Source of the DNA: Caballeronia sp. INDeC2
GTDB taxonomy: Bacteria > Pseudomonadota > Gammaproteobacteria > Burkholderiales > Burkholderiaceae
Length of the DNA stretch: 64,000 nt
Reading direction: 5' to 3'
Assembly: GCF_023631325.1 (NCBI RefSeq)
Contig: NZ_JALQDG010000042.1
Coordinates: 62,001-126,000, forward strand
Made by a program: the position numbers and the translations under genes. The notes under the pieces are model-generated. The model saw nothing but the letters and a program-made list of their open reading frames with translations. It was not told where the DNA came from and did not search any database. Below, in pieces: positions 42,765 to 51,059 of the stretch; position 1 is the first letter of the stretch; every line of letters begins with the position of its first letter.

Positions 42765-44009
42765 TCAAGCCACGCCGATGCGCCATTGCCCCGGCGGCAG
42801 CGTGCCGTTCACGGCGAAGTCGCCGACGATGCGGTCCTTGTAGATGCGCGGATTATGCGACGCGATGGTGCGCGCGTTGCGCCAGTAGCGGTCGAGTCCG
42901 GCGTTGCGAAGCGTCGCGGACGCACCGAGCGCATCGAAGACGCTCGCGCTGGCATCGAGCACGAGTTGCGACGCGACCGTTTGCGCTTGCCAGATCTCGA
43001 TCTCGGTTTCCGCGATGATCGCAAGCGCGTCGGGCCGCTCGAACGATGCGGCTGCGCGCTCCAGCGCGCGCGCCGCCTGCGCGACGATCGCGCCGGCCGT
43101 CCATGCATGCGCGCGGGCGCGGCCGACGACCTGCAGCAGTTGCGGATCGTCGGCCGCGCGTTGCGTCACGGCGGTGCTGTAGCTGCGCTTGCGGCTGGCG
43201 AGGACGGCGGCCGCATCGTTCGCCACCGCGCGGCCGATGCCCGCGAGCGTCGCCAGATGCACGAGTTGATAGAACGCCTCGGAGTAGGGAAACGGCGCGC
43301 GGCCCGCGACGATCTCGCGCTCGTCGACCTTCACGTGATTGAAGCGGCTCGTGCCGCTCGCGGTCAGGCGCTGGCCCATGCCGTCCCAGTCGTCGATCAC
43401 TTCGACGCCGTCGGCATGTCGATTCACCGTGACGGAAACCTGCGCGTCGTCGGCATCGCTTGCGCCGACGTGGATCCAGTCGGCGAAGAGGGAGCCGGTC
43501 GTGTAGAACTTCGCGCCGTTCAGATGCCAGCCGCTCGCGTTTTGGGTCAGGCGCGTCGCGAACTGGCTCTGGCGCGCTTCGCCGGTCTCGGACCAGGCCG
43601 CGCCGACGATCGCGCCTTTGCCGAGCCGCGCGAGCCATCGTTCGCGGCGCTCGGCGGGACTGTCGAGCGCATGTTCGGTGAAGCCGAAATGCGCGCGCAG
43701 CGCCTGCGTGATGTTGGAATCGGCTTCCGACAGCTCGATCAGCAATTCGAACAGTTCGACGAGCCGGATGCCTTTGCCGCCGTATTCACGCGGCACGCGC
43801 AGCGCCGTGAAGCCGGCTTCGCGCAGCCACGCGATCTCCTCGGCGGGCAGACGTCGTTCGAGCTCGCGCGTGACGCTCTGCTCGCGGATGCGCGCGAGAA
43901 CGGGTCGAAAGGCCGCGGCGAGGGCGGCATAGTCGTCCGTGGGTCCGGAACCCCAGGCAGCGCCGACGATGACGCCTTCAGGCAAGGGAGCAGTGCGATC
44001 GAAAGGCAT
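42765..44009 (-). CDS. SfnB/DszC-like acyl-CoA dehydrogenase-fold monooxygenase, second copy
   Basis: A 414-residue protein in the sulfur-acquisition (SfnB) group. The C-terminal RYWRNARTIASHNPRIYKDR has the conserved arginine-rich start but IASHNP where the copy at 39155 has HTLHDP. FAD/FMN-binding blocks FYTTGSLFADWIHVG and DDWDGMGQRLTASG are present. The start ATG is taken as given by family length; ribosome site weak. It is upstream of and cotranscribed with the NtaA-type gene at 41352 (18 bp apart). Divergent from the YeiH-type transporter across 224 bp. Confidence 0.88.
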   Translation of the reverse strand: MPFDRTAPLPEGVIVGAAWGSGPTDDYAALAAAFRPVLARIREQSVTRELERRLPAEEIAWLREAGFTALRVPREYGGKGIRLVELFELLIELSEADSNITQALRAHFGFTEHALDSPAERRERWLARLGKGAIVGAAWSETGEARQSQFATRLTQNASGWHLNGAKFYTTGSLFADWIHVGASDADDAQVSVTVNRHADGVEVIDDWDGMGQRLTASGTSRFNHVKVDEREIVAGRAPFPYSEAFYQLVHLATLAGIGRAVANDAAAVLASRKRSYSTAVTQRAADDPQLLQVVGRARAHAWTAGAIVAQAARALERAAASFERPDALAIIAETEIEIWQAQTVASQLVLDASASVFDALGASATLRNAGLDRYWRNARTIASHNPRIYKDRIVGDFAVNGTLPPGQWRIGVA

Positions 44010-44233
44010 GGTGCGTGTATGTGATTCGCGAAACGGCGATTATCGGCAACGGCGGCGCGGGCGCTAAACGAGGAATTGTCAGAAGCTAAGGTGAAATCGT
44101 CGGGACCGTCGTCGGATGGTCGGACTGCGGGCATGATCGGCGGCTATATCGAAAGACAAAAAAGTCATTTCCGCCCGGCGCGCGACGATTTCATACTGAA
44201 GCGTTCCATGCGGCGCACACAAGGAGAAAAGCG

Positions 44234-45649
44234 ATGAGCAACAGATCGATCACCGGCGACGCCGTCGCCGCAAACGCCGTACCGTCGAGCGGGACGCGCG
44301 GGCCGTTCGGCACGGAAGACTGGTGGGCGGTCGCTATCGGCTTGCTCGCGATCGTCGTCGCGTACGCGCTGTTCGCCTCGGGCAGCAGCATCAAATGGCT
44401 GGCGGTCGCACCGGCGAAATGGTCGAGCGTGAGCCAGCTCGCGGGCGATCTCGGCAAGCTTGCGGGCAGCTATGCCGCGCTGTTCGTCGCGTTTGCGGCG
44501 GTGTTTTCGGTCGCCATCGCCGCGCTGGGGCTGCACGTCGGGCGATTCATCGCGGGCTTTCTCGTCGTCTTCGTCGTGTCGACGATCATCTTCGCGGCGG
44601 GCGCGTGGGCCCAGGCGAGCGCCTACAACCTCGAACCGCCGCTGATCGCGCTGGCGCTCGGGCTCATCGTGTCGAACCTGTTCACGTTGCCCGCGTGGCT
44701 CGCGCCGGCGCTGCGCGTCGAGTTCTATATCAAGGTCGGCATCGTGCTGCTGGGCGCCACGCTGCCGCTCACGCTGATCGTCTGGGCGGGGCCGGTCGCG
44801 ATCGGGCAGGCGACCATCGTGTCGCTCGTCACCTTCTTCGTGATCTACGGCGTGGCGCGCGCCCTCGCCATCGACAAGCGCTTCGCGGCGGTGCTCGGTG
44901 TCGGCGGCGCGGTATGCGGCGTGTCGGCGGCCATTGCGATCGCGGGCGCGGTGCGTGCACGGCGCGAACAGGCATCGGTGGCGATCACGCTGGTCGTCGT
45001 CTGGGCGATCGTGATGGTGTTCGCGCTGCCCGCCGTCTCGCGCGCGCTCGGTTTGCCGACCGGCGTCGCGGGCGCATGGATCGGCACATCCGAATTCGCC
45101 GATGCCGCCGGCATCGCCGCCGCGCAGGCCTACGGCGATTTCGCGCGGCATGCGCCGGGCGTCGTGGCCGGCGCGCCCGATGCATCGCTGCAAGCGTTCG
45201 TGCTGATGAAGGTCGTCGGGCGCGATATCTGGATCGGCATCTGGGCATTCGTGCTCGCGATCATCGCGACCACGCGCTGGGAACGCGACGCCGCCGGCGG
45301 CGTGCAGGCCAGGCCGAGCGCGCGCGAAATCTGGACGCGCTTTCCGAAGTTCGTGATCGGCTTCGTCGTCGCCTCGGCGATCGTCACGTGGATCGCATCG
45401 CACTATACGCTGGCGGACTATCGCAGCGTCGTGACGCCCGCGTTCGTCGCGCCGATCGTCGCGCTGCGCACCTGGGCCTTCACGTTCTGCTTCCTGAGCA
45501 TAGGCCTGACGACGCGCTTCTCGACGCTCGCCGGAACCGGCGCGAAGCCGTTCGCGGCTTTCACGGCGGGCGTCGTGGTCAACGTCGTGATCGGCTATTT
45601 GTTGTCGGTGCATCTTTTCGCGCCGTATTGGTCGGCGCTCGGGCAATGA
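44234..45649 (+). CDS. YeiH-family putative sulfate/sulfite exporter
   Basis: A 471-residue inner-membrane protein of the UPF0324/YeiH family with about 11 membrane spans. LEPPLIALALGLIVSN, VGIVLLGATLPLTLIVW and ACC-type GVGGAVCGVSAAIAIAGAV are the family hallmarks; AGAWIGTSEFADAAGIAAA follows. AAGGAGA precedes the ATG by 7 bp. Family members are annotated as putative sulfate exporters; in this setting it could expel excess sulfite released by the monooxygenases (inference). Its stop overlaps the next ATG. Confidence 0.9.
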   Translation: MSNRSITGDAVAANAVPSSGTRGPFGTEDWWAVAIGLLAIVVAYALFASGSSIKWLAVAPAKWSSVSQLAGDLGKLAGSYAALFVAFAAVFSVAIAALGLHVGRFIAGFLVVFVVSTIIFAAGAWAQASAYNLEPPLIALALGLIVSNLFTLPAWLAPALRVEFYIKVGIVLLGATLPLTLIVWAGPVAIGQATIVSLVTFFVIYGVARALAIDKRFAAVLGVGGAVCGVSAAIAIAGAVRARREQASVAITLVVVWAIVMVFALPAVSRALGLPTGVAGAWIGTSEFADAAGIAAAQAYGDFARHAPGVVAGAPDASLQAFVLMKVVGRDIWIGIWAFVLAIIATTRWERDAAGGVQARPSAREIWTRFPKFVIGFVVASAIVTWIASHYTLADYRSVVTPAFVAPIVALRTWAFTFCFLSIGLTTRFSTLAGTGAKPFAAFTAGVVVNVVIGYLLSVHLFAPYWSALGQ

Positions 45650-45879
45650 GCGCGCGGCCTTCGGCGGGCGAGCCCGAATGCGGACGGTGCCGCCACTGGG
45701 CCGACGACCGCGCGTTGCTCGAAGCGCGCATCGCCGGGCTTGCATCGTTCGGGTCGGCGTACGGCGCGAGCGTGGGCGACGGCCGATTGTGCCTGCATCA
45801 CGACCGGCTGACGATGCCGCATGACCGCTGCATCGCGTTCGCCGCGCGAGCGAGGCCCGATGCATCGCAGGGCGAATGA
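45646..45879 (+). CDS. Small cysteine/histidine-rich protein coupled to the YeiH-type gene (77 aa)
   Basis: A 77-residue soluble protein starting at the ATG that overlaps the transporter TGA (ATGA). It has ECGRCRHW near the N-terminus, then RLCLHHDR and HDRCIAF, so four Cys and several His could bind a metal such as zinc. It is not a known family to me. The tight overlap implies stoichiometric expression with the transporter, so an accessory or sensor role is plausible (inference). Confidence 0.68.
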   Translation: MSARPSAGEPECGRCRHWADDRALLEARIAGLASFGSAYGASVGDGRLCLHHDRLTMPHDRCIAFAARARPDASQGE

Positions 45880-45884
45880 CGGCC

Positions 45885-45938
45885 TGCAATGCATTGCAGA
45901 AAAGCTTCGTTGTGGAACCGTTCCCGGCGGCCTAGATT
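45885..45938 (+). promoter_or_regulatory. 54-bp promoter/operator block, copy B
   Basis: TGCAATGCATTGCA is a perfect 14-bp palindrome (45885-45898), followed by -35 TTGTGG (45910-45915), a 17-bp spacer and -10 TAGATT (45933-45938). It matches copy A at 31833-31886 at 47 of 54 positions; the 31 bp from -10 to start codon is also the same. It drives the CmcJ-type gene. Confidence 0.8.
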
Positions 45939-45969
45939 CTGAGGCAATGGTCCTGCACGGAGCGAAGCC

Positions 45970-46800
45970 ATGAGCGATGTTGTGGTCGAACAACCGGTCG
46001 AAGTCGAGGCCGCACTCAACTATCTCGTGCCGACGGGCGTGAGGCCGTCCGCCTACGCTTACGATCCGCCGCCCGGCGTGCCGCGCCGCACCGGCGAATA
46101 TCGCACGCACGCGGTGACGATTTCGAATGCGCGGCTACGTCCGCCGCCGGGCGGCCTGTCGCTCGACAGAAACGGTTTCGAGCTGCATCGCGAGGCGAGC
46201 GCACTGTCCGATTTCTCCGACGATGCCGCCATTCGTTCGGCGTACTACGCGCAATCCGAGAGCCTGTTGAAGCAGTGGACGGGTGCGAAGCGCGTCGTCG
46301 TCTTCGATCACACGTTGCGCGACGGCAGCGCCGCGCGCGCGAACGGCGTACGAGAGCCGGTGCATCTGATTCACAACGATCAGACCTTCGTGTCGGGGCC
46401 GCGCCGCGTGCGCGATCATCTTCCCGCCGACGAAGCCGCGCAACTGCTGCAAGGGCGCTTCGCGATCGTCAACTTGTGGCGGCCGATAGGCGAGGTGATC
46501 GAGTCCTCGCCGCTCGCGTTGTGCGATTCGCGCAGCATCGACGAACGCGATATCGTCGCGCAGGACTTCATCTATCCGACGATGACCGGCGAAACCTATG
46601 CGTTCGTGCATAACCCGCGGCATCGCTGGTACTACTTTCCGCTGATGTCGCCGGACGAGGCGCTGCTCATCAAAATCTACGATTCGGCAGGCGACGGCGT
46701 CGCGCGTCTGACCGCGCACACCGCCTTCGACGATCCGACATCGCCGCCCGACGCGCGTCCACGACGCAGCATCGAACTGCGCACTCTGCTGTTCTTTTGA
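45970..46800 (+). CDS. CmcJ/NvfI-family oxygenase (2-oxoglutarate/Fe(II)-like)
   Basis: A 276-residue protein of the CmcJ/asaB group, known mainly from cephamycin and fungal secondary metabolism. Candidate iron ligands are His and Asp in HNDQT (about residues 133-137) and His in AHTAFDDP near the C-terminus; an Arg in RRSIELRTLLFF could hold the oxoacid. VVVFDHTLRDG and DFIYPTMTGETYAFVHNPRHRWYYFP are family blocks (the latter in parts). ATG is preceded by GGAGCGAAG. Promoter copy B controls it. In a sulfur island it may hydroxylate an organosulfur compound, but that is inference. Confidence 0.82.
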   Translation: MSDVVVEQPVEVEAALNYLVPTGVRPSAYAYDPPPGVPRRTGEYRTHAVTISNARLRPPPGGLSLDRNGFELHREASALSDFSDDAAIRSAYYAQSESLLKQWTGAKRVVVFDHTLRDGSAARANGVREPVHLIHNDQTFVSGPRRVRDHLPADEAAQLLQGRFAIVNLWRPIGEVIESSPLALCDSRSIDERDIVAQDFIYPTMTGETYAFVHNPRHRWYYFPLMSPDEALLIKIYDSAGDGVARLTAHTAFDDPTSPPDARPRRSIELRTLLFF

Positions 46801-46927
46801 AGCGCACGCGGCGACAAGCTCCAAATACCGATACGGCAATTCCTTATCGATAGAAATTGGATCGCCATGCGCGCGCCCGGCGTTAGCATGAGCATCCTTC
46901 CTACTCTGTCATCGGTTCATTCAAGCG

Positions 46928-47986
46928 ATGTCCAATCTTCCCCGCTTCGGCGTCTGGGCGCTCGTGCATGGCAGCCGCGCGGCGCTGCAGGATCCCGCCG
47001 AGCCCTACGACGCCTCGTGGACGCGCAACAAGGCGCTCGTGCTCGAGGCCGAACGCCTCGGTTACGACTCCGTGCTCGTCGCGCAGCATACGATCAATCC
47101 GCACGATCCCGCGCTCGATCAGCTCGAAGCGTGGACGTCGTCGGCGGCGCTGGCGGCGCTCACTTCGCGCATCGAGATCATCGCCGCCATCAAGCCTTAT
47201 CTCTATCATCCGGTCGTGCTCGCGAAGATGGCGCAGCAGATCGAGCACATCAGCGGCGGGCGCTTCGCGATCAATCTCGTGAACGCGTGGAATCGTCCCG
47301 AGCTCGAACGCGCGGGCATCGGCTTCGCCGAGCATGACGAGCGCTATGCGTATGGCCGCGAGTGGATTGCGGTCGTCGAGGCCTTGCTGCGCGGCGAAGC
47401 GCTCACGCATCGCGGCGATCATTTCCGTATCGACGATTATCAGTTGCGTCCCGCCGATCCGTTCCGCGCGCGTCCGCGCATTTATGTCGGCGGTGAATCG
47501 GAGCCGGCGCGTTCGCTCGTGGCGGCGCATGGCGACGTGTGGTTCATCAACGGCCAGCCGCATGACGACGTAGCCGCGCTCATCGCCGATGTTTCCGCCC
47601 GCGCGCGTCCGGCGGGGCGCGAGGCGTTGCGCTTCGGACTGTCGGCGTTCGTGATCGCACGCGAGACGCAGGACGAAGCGCAGACGCATCTCGAACATCT
47701 CTTCGCGCTCGCGGAACTTGACAAGCCGCTGCGCGAACGGCAGAAGGCCAATACCGATCCGAAAGCGGTGATGCACCAGACCTTCGCGCGCTCGGCGCGA
47801 GTCGGATCGAACGGCGGCACGGCTGCGGAGCTCGTCGGCGATTACGATACGGTCGCGCGGCGCATCGCGGATTTTCATCGTGCGGGCATCGAACTGTTCA
47901 TGCTGCAGTTCCAGCCGTTCGAGGCCGAGATGGCTCGCTTCGCGCAGGAAGTGATGCCGCGCGTGCGGCGTCTGCTGGGCGGCTGA
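46928..47986 (+). CDS. LLM flavin-dependent monooxygenase, SfnG/SsuD-like
   Basis: A 352-residue luciferase-like monooxygenase. It starts LPRFGVWALVHGSRAAL and has AEHDERYAYGREWIAVVEALLRG and QQIEHISGGRFAINLVNAWN, typical of the SfnG (dimethylsulfone) and SsuD branch rather than NtaA. IYVGGESEPARSLVAAHGD and SNGGTAAELVGDYDTVA follow. Probably splits a sulfone or sulfonate using FMNH2. 127 bp after the CmcJ-type gene; a TAGCAT -10-like element is 25 bp before the ATG. Convergent with a SfnB-type gene. Confidence 0.88.
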   Translation: MSNLPRFGVWALVHGSRAALQDPAEPYDASWTRNKALVLEAERLGYDSVLVAQHTINPHDPALDQLEAWTSSAALAALTSRIEIIAAIKPYLYHPVVLAKMAQQIEHISGGRFAINLVNAWNRPELERAGIGFAEHDERYAYGREWIAVVEALLRGEALTHRGDHFRIDDYQLRPADPFRARPRIYVGGESEPARSLVAAHGDVWFINGQPHDDVAALIADVSARARPAGREALRFGLSAFVIARETQDEAQTHLEHLFALAELDKPLRERQKANTDPKAVMHQTFARSARVGSNGGTAAELVGDYDTVARRIADFHRAGIELFMLQFQPFEAEMARFAQEVMPRVRRLLGG

Positions 47987-47993
47987 ACACGCG

Positions 47994-48027
47994 GTCCGCT
48001 CGCCGCTTCAGCGGCGCGCGAGCGGAC
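47994..48027. terminator. Strong hairpin between convergent genes
   Basis: GTCCGCTCGC and GCGAGCGGAC form a perfect 10-bp stem with an inner CGC/GCG pairing. It lies between the SfnG-like (plus) and SfnB-like (minus) genes. No U-tract; a bidirectional terminator candidate. Confidence 0.5.
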
Positions 48028-48039
48028 ACGTCGTGACGA

Positions 48040-49281
48040 TCAGAAAAACGCGCCCGTGGGCGGCAGTTGCCCGCTCAGCAGATTCTGCCCGAGCAGACGC
48101 TCCTTGTAGAGCCGCGGATTGTGCGACGCAATCACCTTGATGTTGCGCCAGTGCCGGTCCAGCGCGCCGATGCGCGAGACGACCGAGCCCGAGCCGAGAT
48201 CGATCAGCCAGCTTGCGATCTGCGGCGCGAGATCGTCGATGACGACCTTGGCTTCGGACGCCGCGAAGGTGGCGGCGAGCGTGGTCTCGTATTCGTCGCG
48301 CGTGCCGTGGGCATCCCATGCGCGCTGCAAGGCGACAACCGCGCGATCCGCGGTCGCCTCGATGCTCGCCGCATATGCGCGAATGCGGCCGAGCAGCGCT
48401 TGCAGCACGGGTTCGTCCGTGGGATGCGCGGCTTCGCCGTGATAGAAGTTGCGCCCGCGTGCGCGCAACACGTCGACGGCGTCCAGCGCCACGCGCCGCA
48501 CGATGCCCGCGATGCAGTTGGTCAGATAGACCTGATGGAAGGTGTAGCCCCACGGCGCCGCTTCGTCGGACTTCGGCGGGTCGGTTGGATAGAGATGCGC
48601 GGCTTGCACCGTCACGTCGCGAAACCGCGCCGTGCCCGAGCCAGTCAGGCGCTGGCCGAAACCTTGCCAGTCGTCTTCGTCGCTGACGCCTTCGCCGCGA
48701 TCGAGCACGTATTGCACCGTGCGGCCCGCGCGGCTCTCCACCGCGAGGCCGATGAACGCGTCGTTGTACAGATTGCCTGTCGCGTACACCTTGTCGCCCG
48801 AGCCGACGTAGACATCGCGTGAAGCATCCCATTCGAGCCGGCTCAGCACTTTGGTCGGGCGCGCGCCGGCGGCGGTAACGTCGCTGTCGACGAAACTCAG
48901 ACCGATGGTCTTCTTCTGCCCGGCCAGTTCCAGCACGCGCGCATGAAACGGATGCTCCCGCCTCTTGAGCGCGGCCTCCACTTGCCACAGATGGTTGCGA
49001 AACGCATGCGCGATGTTCGAGTCGGCCGCTGCCACATCGCGCGCGACGACCAGCAATTCGCGCAGCGACACGCCGTGCCCGCCCGCATCGACAGGAAGAC
49101 GCAGCGCGCCGAAGCCGAGCGCCTTGAGACGTGCAATCTCCTCGTGCGGAAGACGATGGTCGCGTTCACGCTGCGCGGCGCTCGCGGCGATGTCGCCGAT
49201 GATCCCCGCGAAGCCGAGGCTTGCCGACAGCGGCGACACGAGCGCGGGCCCGGCACTCGTCGGGTGGTTGAGCTCAGACAT
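48040..49281 (-). CDS. SfnB/DszC-like acyl-CoA dehydrogenase-fold monooxygenase, third copy
   Basis: A 413-residue family member. It has DHRLPHEEIARLKALGFGALRLP, then DSNIAHAFRNHLWQVEA, FGQRLTGSGTARFRDV and RHWRNIKVIASHNPRLYKERL, the IASHNP variant also seen at 42765. It lies on the same strand as, and 19 bp upstream of, the SsuA-class gene at 49301-50305, so enzyme and importer look like one operon. Oxidation of a sulfur compound brought in by that transporter is inferred. Confidence 0.88.
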   Translation of the reverse strand: MSELNHPTSAGPALVSPLSASLGFAGIIGDIAASAAQRERDHRLPHEEIARLKALGFGALRLPVDAGGHGVSLRELLVVARDVAAADSNIAHAFRNHLWQVEAALKRREHPFHARVLELAGQKKTIGLSFVDSDVTAAGARPTKVLSRLEWDASRDVYVGSGDKVYATGNLYNDAFIGLAVESRAGRTVQYVLDRGEGVSDEDDWQGFGQRLTGSGTARFRDVTVQAAHLYPTDPPKSDEAAPWGYTFHQVYLTNCIAGIVRRVALDAVDVLRARGRNFYHGEAAHPTDEPVLQALLGRIRAYAASIEATADRAVVALQRAWDAHGTRDEYETTLAATFAASEAKVVIDDLAPQIASWLIDLGSGSVVSRIGALDRHWRNIKVIASHNPRLYKERLLGQNLLSGQLPPTGAFF

Positions 49282-49300
49282 GATCGTGCGTTTCCTCGAA

Positions 49301-50305
49301 TCAGACCTTGATGCTGTAATCCGCGACCTTGATGCGCGAATTGATGATCTTGCGTTCCGCGAGCCAGTCGGCGGCGCGCTGAAACTGCGCGATGAAAGCG
49401 GCGTCGTCGGGCTCGTGAAACTGATTCACGCGCTTGAGGCTCGCCAGATAGTCGCGCACCTGGTCCGGATACTTGCCTTCGCGCTGCACGAGAAGCTCGG
49501 CGTCGGCGGAATGCGCGGATTGCCATGAGCCTTCGACGTAGTACGCATCGATCACCGCGCGAATCAGCTCGGAGTTCTCTTCGGTGAACTTCCGGCGCGT
49601 CACGAGCGAGCTGTAGTCGATCAGGAAATCCAGATCGCGGCCTTCGTTGAAGATGTCTTTCGCGTCGTTCGAGAAGCGCGAGATGTCGACGCCGGGCGAC
49701 CACATCGACCATGCGTCGACCTTGCCTTGCGCGAAAGCGGGCGCGGCATCGGGCGGATTCAGGTAGATGAACTGGACCTTGTCGCGATCGACGCGATGCT
49801 TCTCCAGCGCCGCGATGAGCAGGAATTCGCCGAGCCCCGAGCGGTTGACGGCGACCTTGCGGCCCGCCAGATCGGCAACGGAATTGATGCCGCTCGACTT
49901 CTTCGCGATGATGGCCGTCGAGCGGGGCGAATAAATATCGAACGCGTTGAAGACGATCGGCGAGCCGGCGAGCATGGAGGCGAGCGCGGGTGTCGTCGAT
50001 CCCCAGAAACCGAAGTCGGCGCTGCCGCCGACCACGGCCTGAATCGACGGCGCATGGTTCGGAAACGGGCCGATCCACTCGACTTTGATGCCTTTGGCGG
50101 CGAGCGTCTTCTCGAACACGCCGCGTTGTTTGGCGATGTCGGGCAGGCTGCCGTAGCCCCAGCCGATGCGCACCGTATCGGTACTGCGCGTGAGCTTGCG
50201 CGGCTCGGCCGCGTGCGCGGGAAAAAGTCCGCTGGTGGCGACGCCGGCCAGCAGGCCACCCGCCGCGCGCAGCAACTGTCGGCGGGTCAGCGAAGAATCA
50301 GTCAT
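49301..50305 (-). CDS. ssuA: Aliphatic sulfonate ABC transporter substrate-binding protein
   Basis: A 334-residue periplasmic binding protein with a Tat-type leader (LTRRQLLRAAGGLLAG) and cleavage near AHAAE. Blocks RIGWGYGSLPDIAKQRG, VEWIGPFPNHAPSIQAVVGG and FGFWGSTTPALASMLAG mark the SsuA/NrtA-type fold. The ATG at complement 50305 is chosen over a frame that runs 17 codons further. Separated by 34 bp from ssuB, so it is the third gene of an ssuC-ssuB-ssuA operon followed by the SfnB-type gene. Confidence 0.92.
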   Translation of the reverse strand: MTDSSLTRRQLLRAAGGLLAGVATSGLFPAHAAEPRKLTRSTDTVRIGWGYGSLPDIAKQRGVFEKTLAAKGIKVEWIGPFPNHAPSIQAVVGGSADFGFWGSTTPALASMLAGSPIVFNAFDIYSPRSTAIIAKKSSGINSVADLAGRKVAVNRSGLGEFLLIAALEKHRVDRDKVQFIYLNPPDAAPAFAQGKVDAWSMWSPGVDISRFSNDAKDIFNEGRDLDFLIDYSSLVTRRKFTEENSELIRAVIDAYYVEGSWQSAHSADAELLVQREGKYPDQVRDYLASLKRVNQFHEPDDAAFIAQFQRAADWLAERKIINSRIKVADYSIKV

Positions 50306-50339
50306 CCTTTGAGGTCCTTCTGGTTGTGCGGGAAAGAGG

Positions 50340-51059
50340 TCAGTGAGTTCGGACACCCAGCTCCGTGAGCAGGATGGGCCGCAGCGCCAGCGGCGCGTGA
50401 TCCCTGGGCTGGAACGCAGCGGCGATGCGTCCGGCGCGCATCACGAGAATCCTGTCGGCGAGCGTGAGCGCTTCGTCGACGTCATGCGTCACGATCAGCA
50501 CGCCCGGCTGATGAAGCGCGACGAGTTCCTTGACGAGACCATGCATCCTGATGCGCGTGAGCGCGTCGAGCGCCGCGAACGGCTCGTCGAGCAGCAGCAA
50601 TGCGGGGTCGTGAATGAGCGCACGCGCGAGCGCGACGCGTTGCGCCTGACCGCCCGACAGATTGCGCGGCCAGTCGTCCTCACGGCCCGCGAGTCCGACT
50701 TCGGCCAGCGCGCGCGCCGCGCCGTCGCGGCCGATCGTATTCTCATGACCGAGCGCGACGTTCTGCCATAACGTCGCCCAGGGCAGCAGGCGAGGCTCTT
50801 GAAACACGACGGAAGGCCGTGCCGGCGCGCGTATGTTTCCCGCGTCGGGCAGATCGAGCCCCGCGAGCGCGCGCAGCAGCGTGGTCTTGCCGCATCCGCT
50901 TTCACCGAGCAGCGCGACGAACTCGCCTTTTCGGATGTCGAGATCCAGCGCATCGATGACAACGCGGCTGCCGTAGCGCCGTTGCAATCCGCGCACCGAT
51001 ACGGCCAGCGCCGATGACGCACTCACGCGCTCGCGCGACAGGACTTCGCTCTGCGTCAC
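50340..51059 (-). CDS. ssuB: Aliphatic sulfonate ABC transporter ATP-binding protein
   Basis: A 239-residue ATPase. Walker A GESGCGKTT at residues 52-60, Q-loop VVFQEPRLLPW, signature LSGGQAQRVALARAL and Walker B LLLLDEPFAALD are complete. The QEPRLLPW form is typical of SsuB. The GTG start overlaps the TGA of the permease (GTGA), and adjoining frames are only shadow. Of the ATPases in the window this is the one closest to SsuB. Confidence 0.94.
   Translation of the reverse strand: MTQSEVLSRERVSASSALAVSVRGLQRRYGSRVVIDALDLDIRKGEFVALLGESGCGKTTLLRALAGLDLPDAGNIRAPARPSVVFQEPRLLPWATLWQNVALGHENTIGRDGAARALAEVGLAGREDDWPRNLSGGQAQRVALARALIHDPALLLLDEPFAALDALTRIRMHGLVKELVALHQPGVLIVTHDVDEALTLADRILVMRAGRIAAAFQPRDHAPLALRPILLTELGVRTH

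Noticed and set aside
44323..45879. A long frame overlapping the YeiH-type gene in another phase
   Set aside because: Only its last 77 codons, from the ATG at 45646, look like a protein and are kept as a separate small gene.
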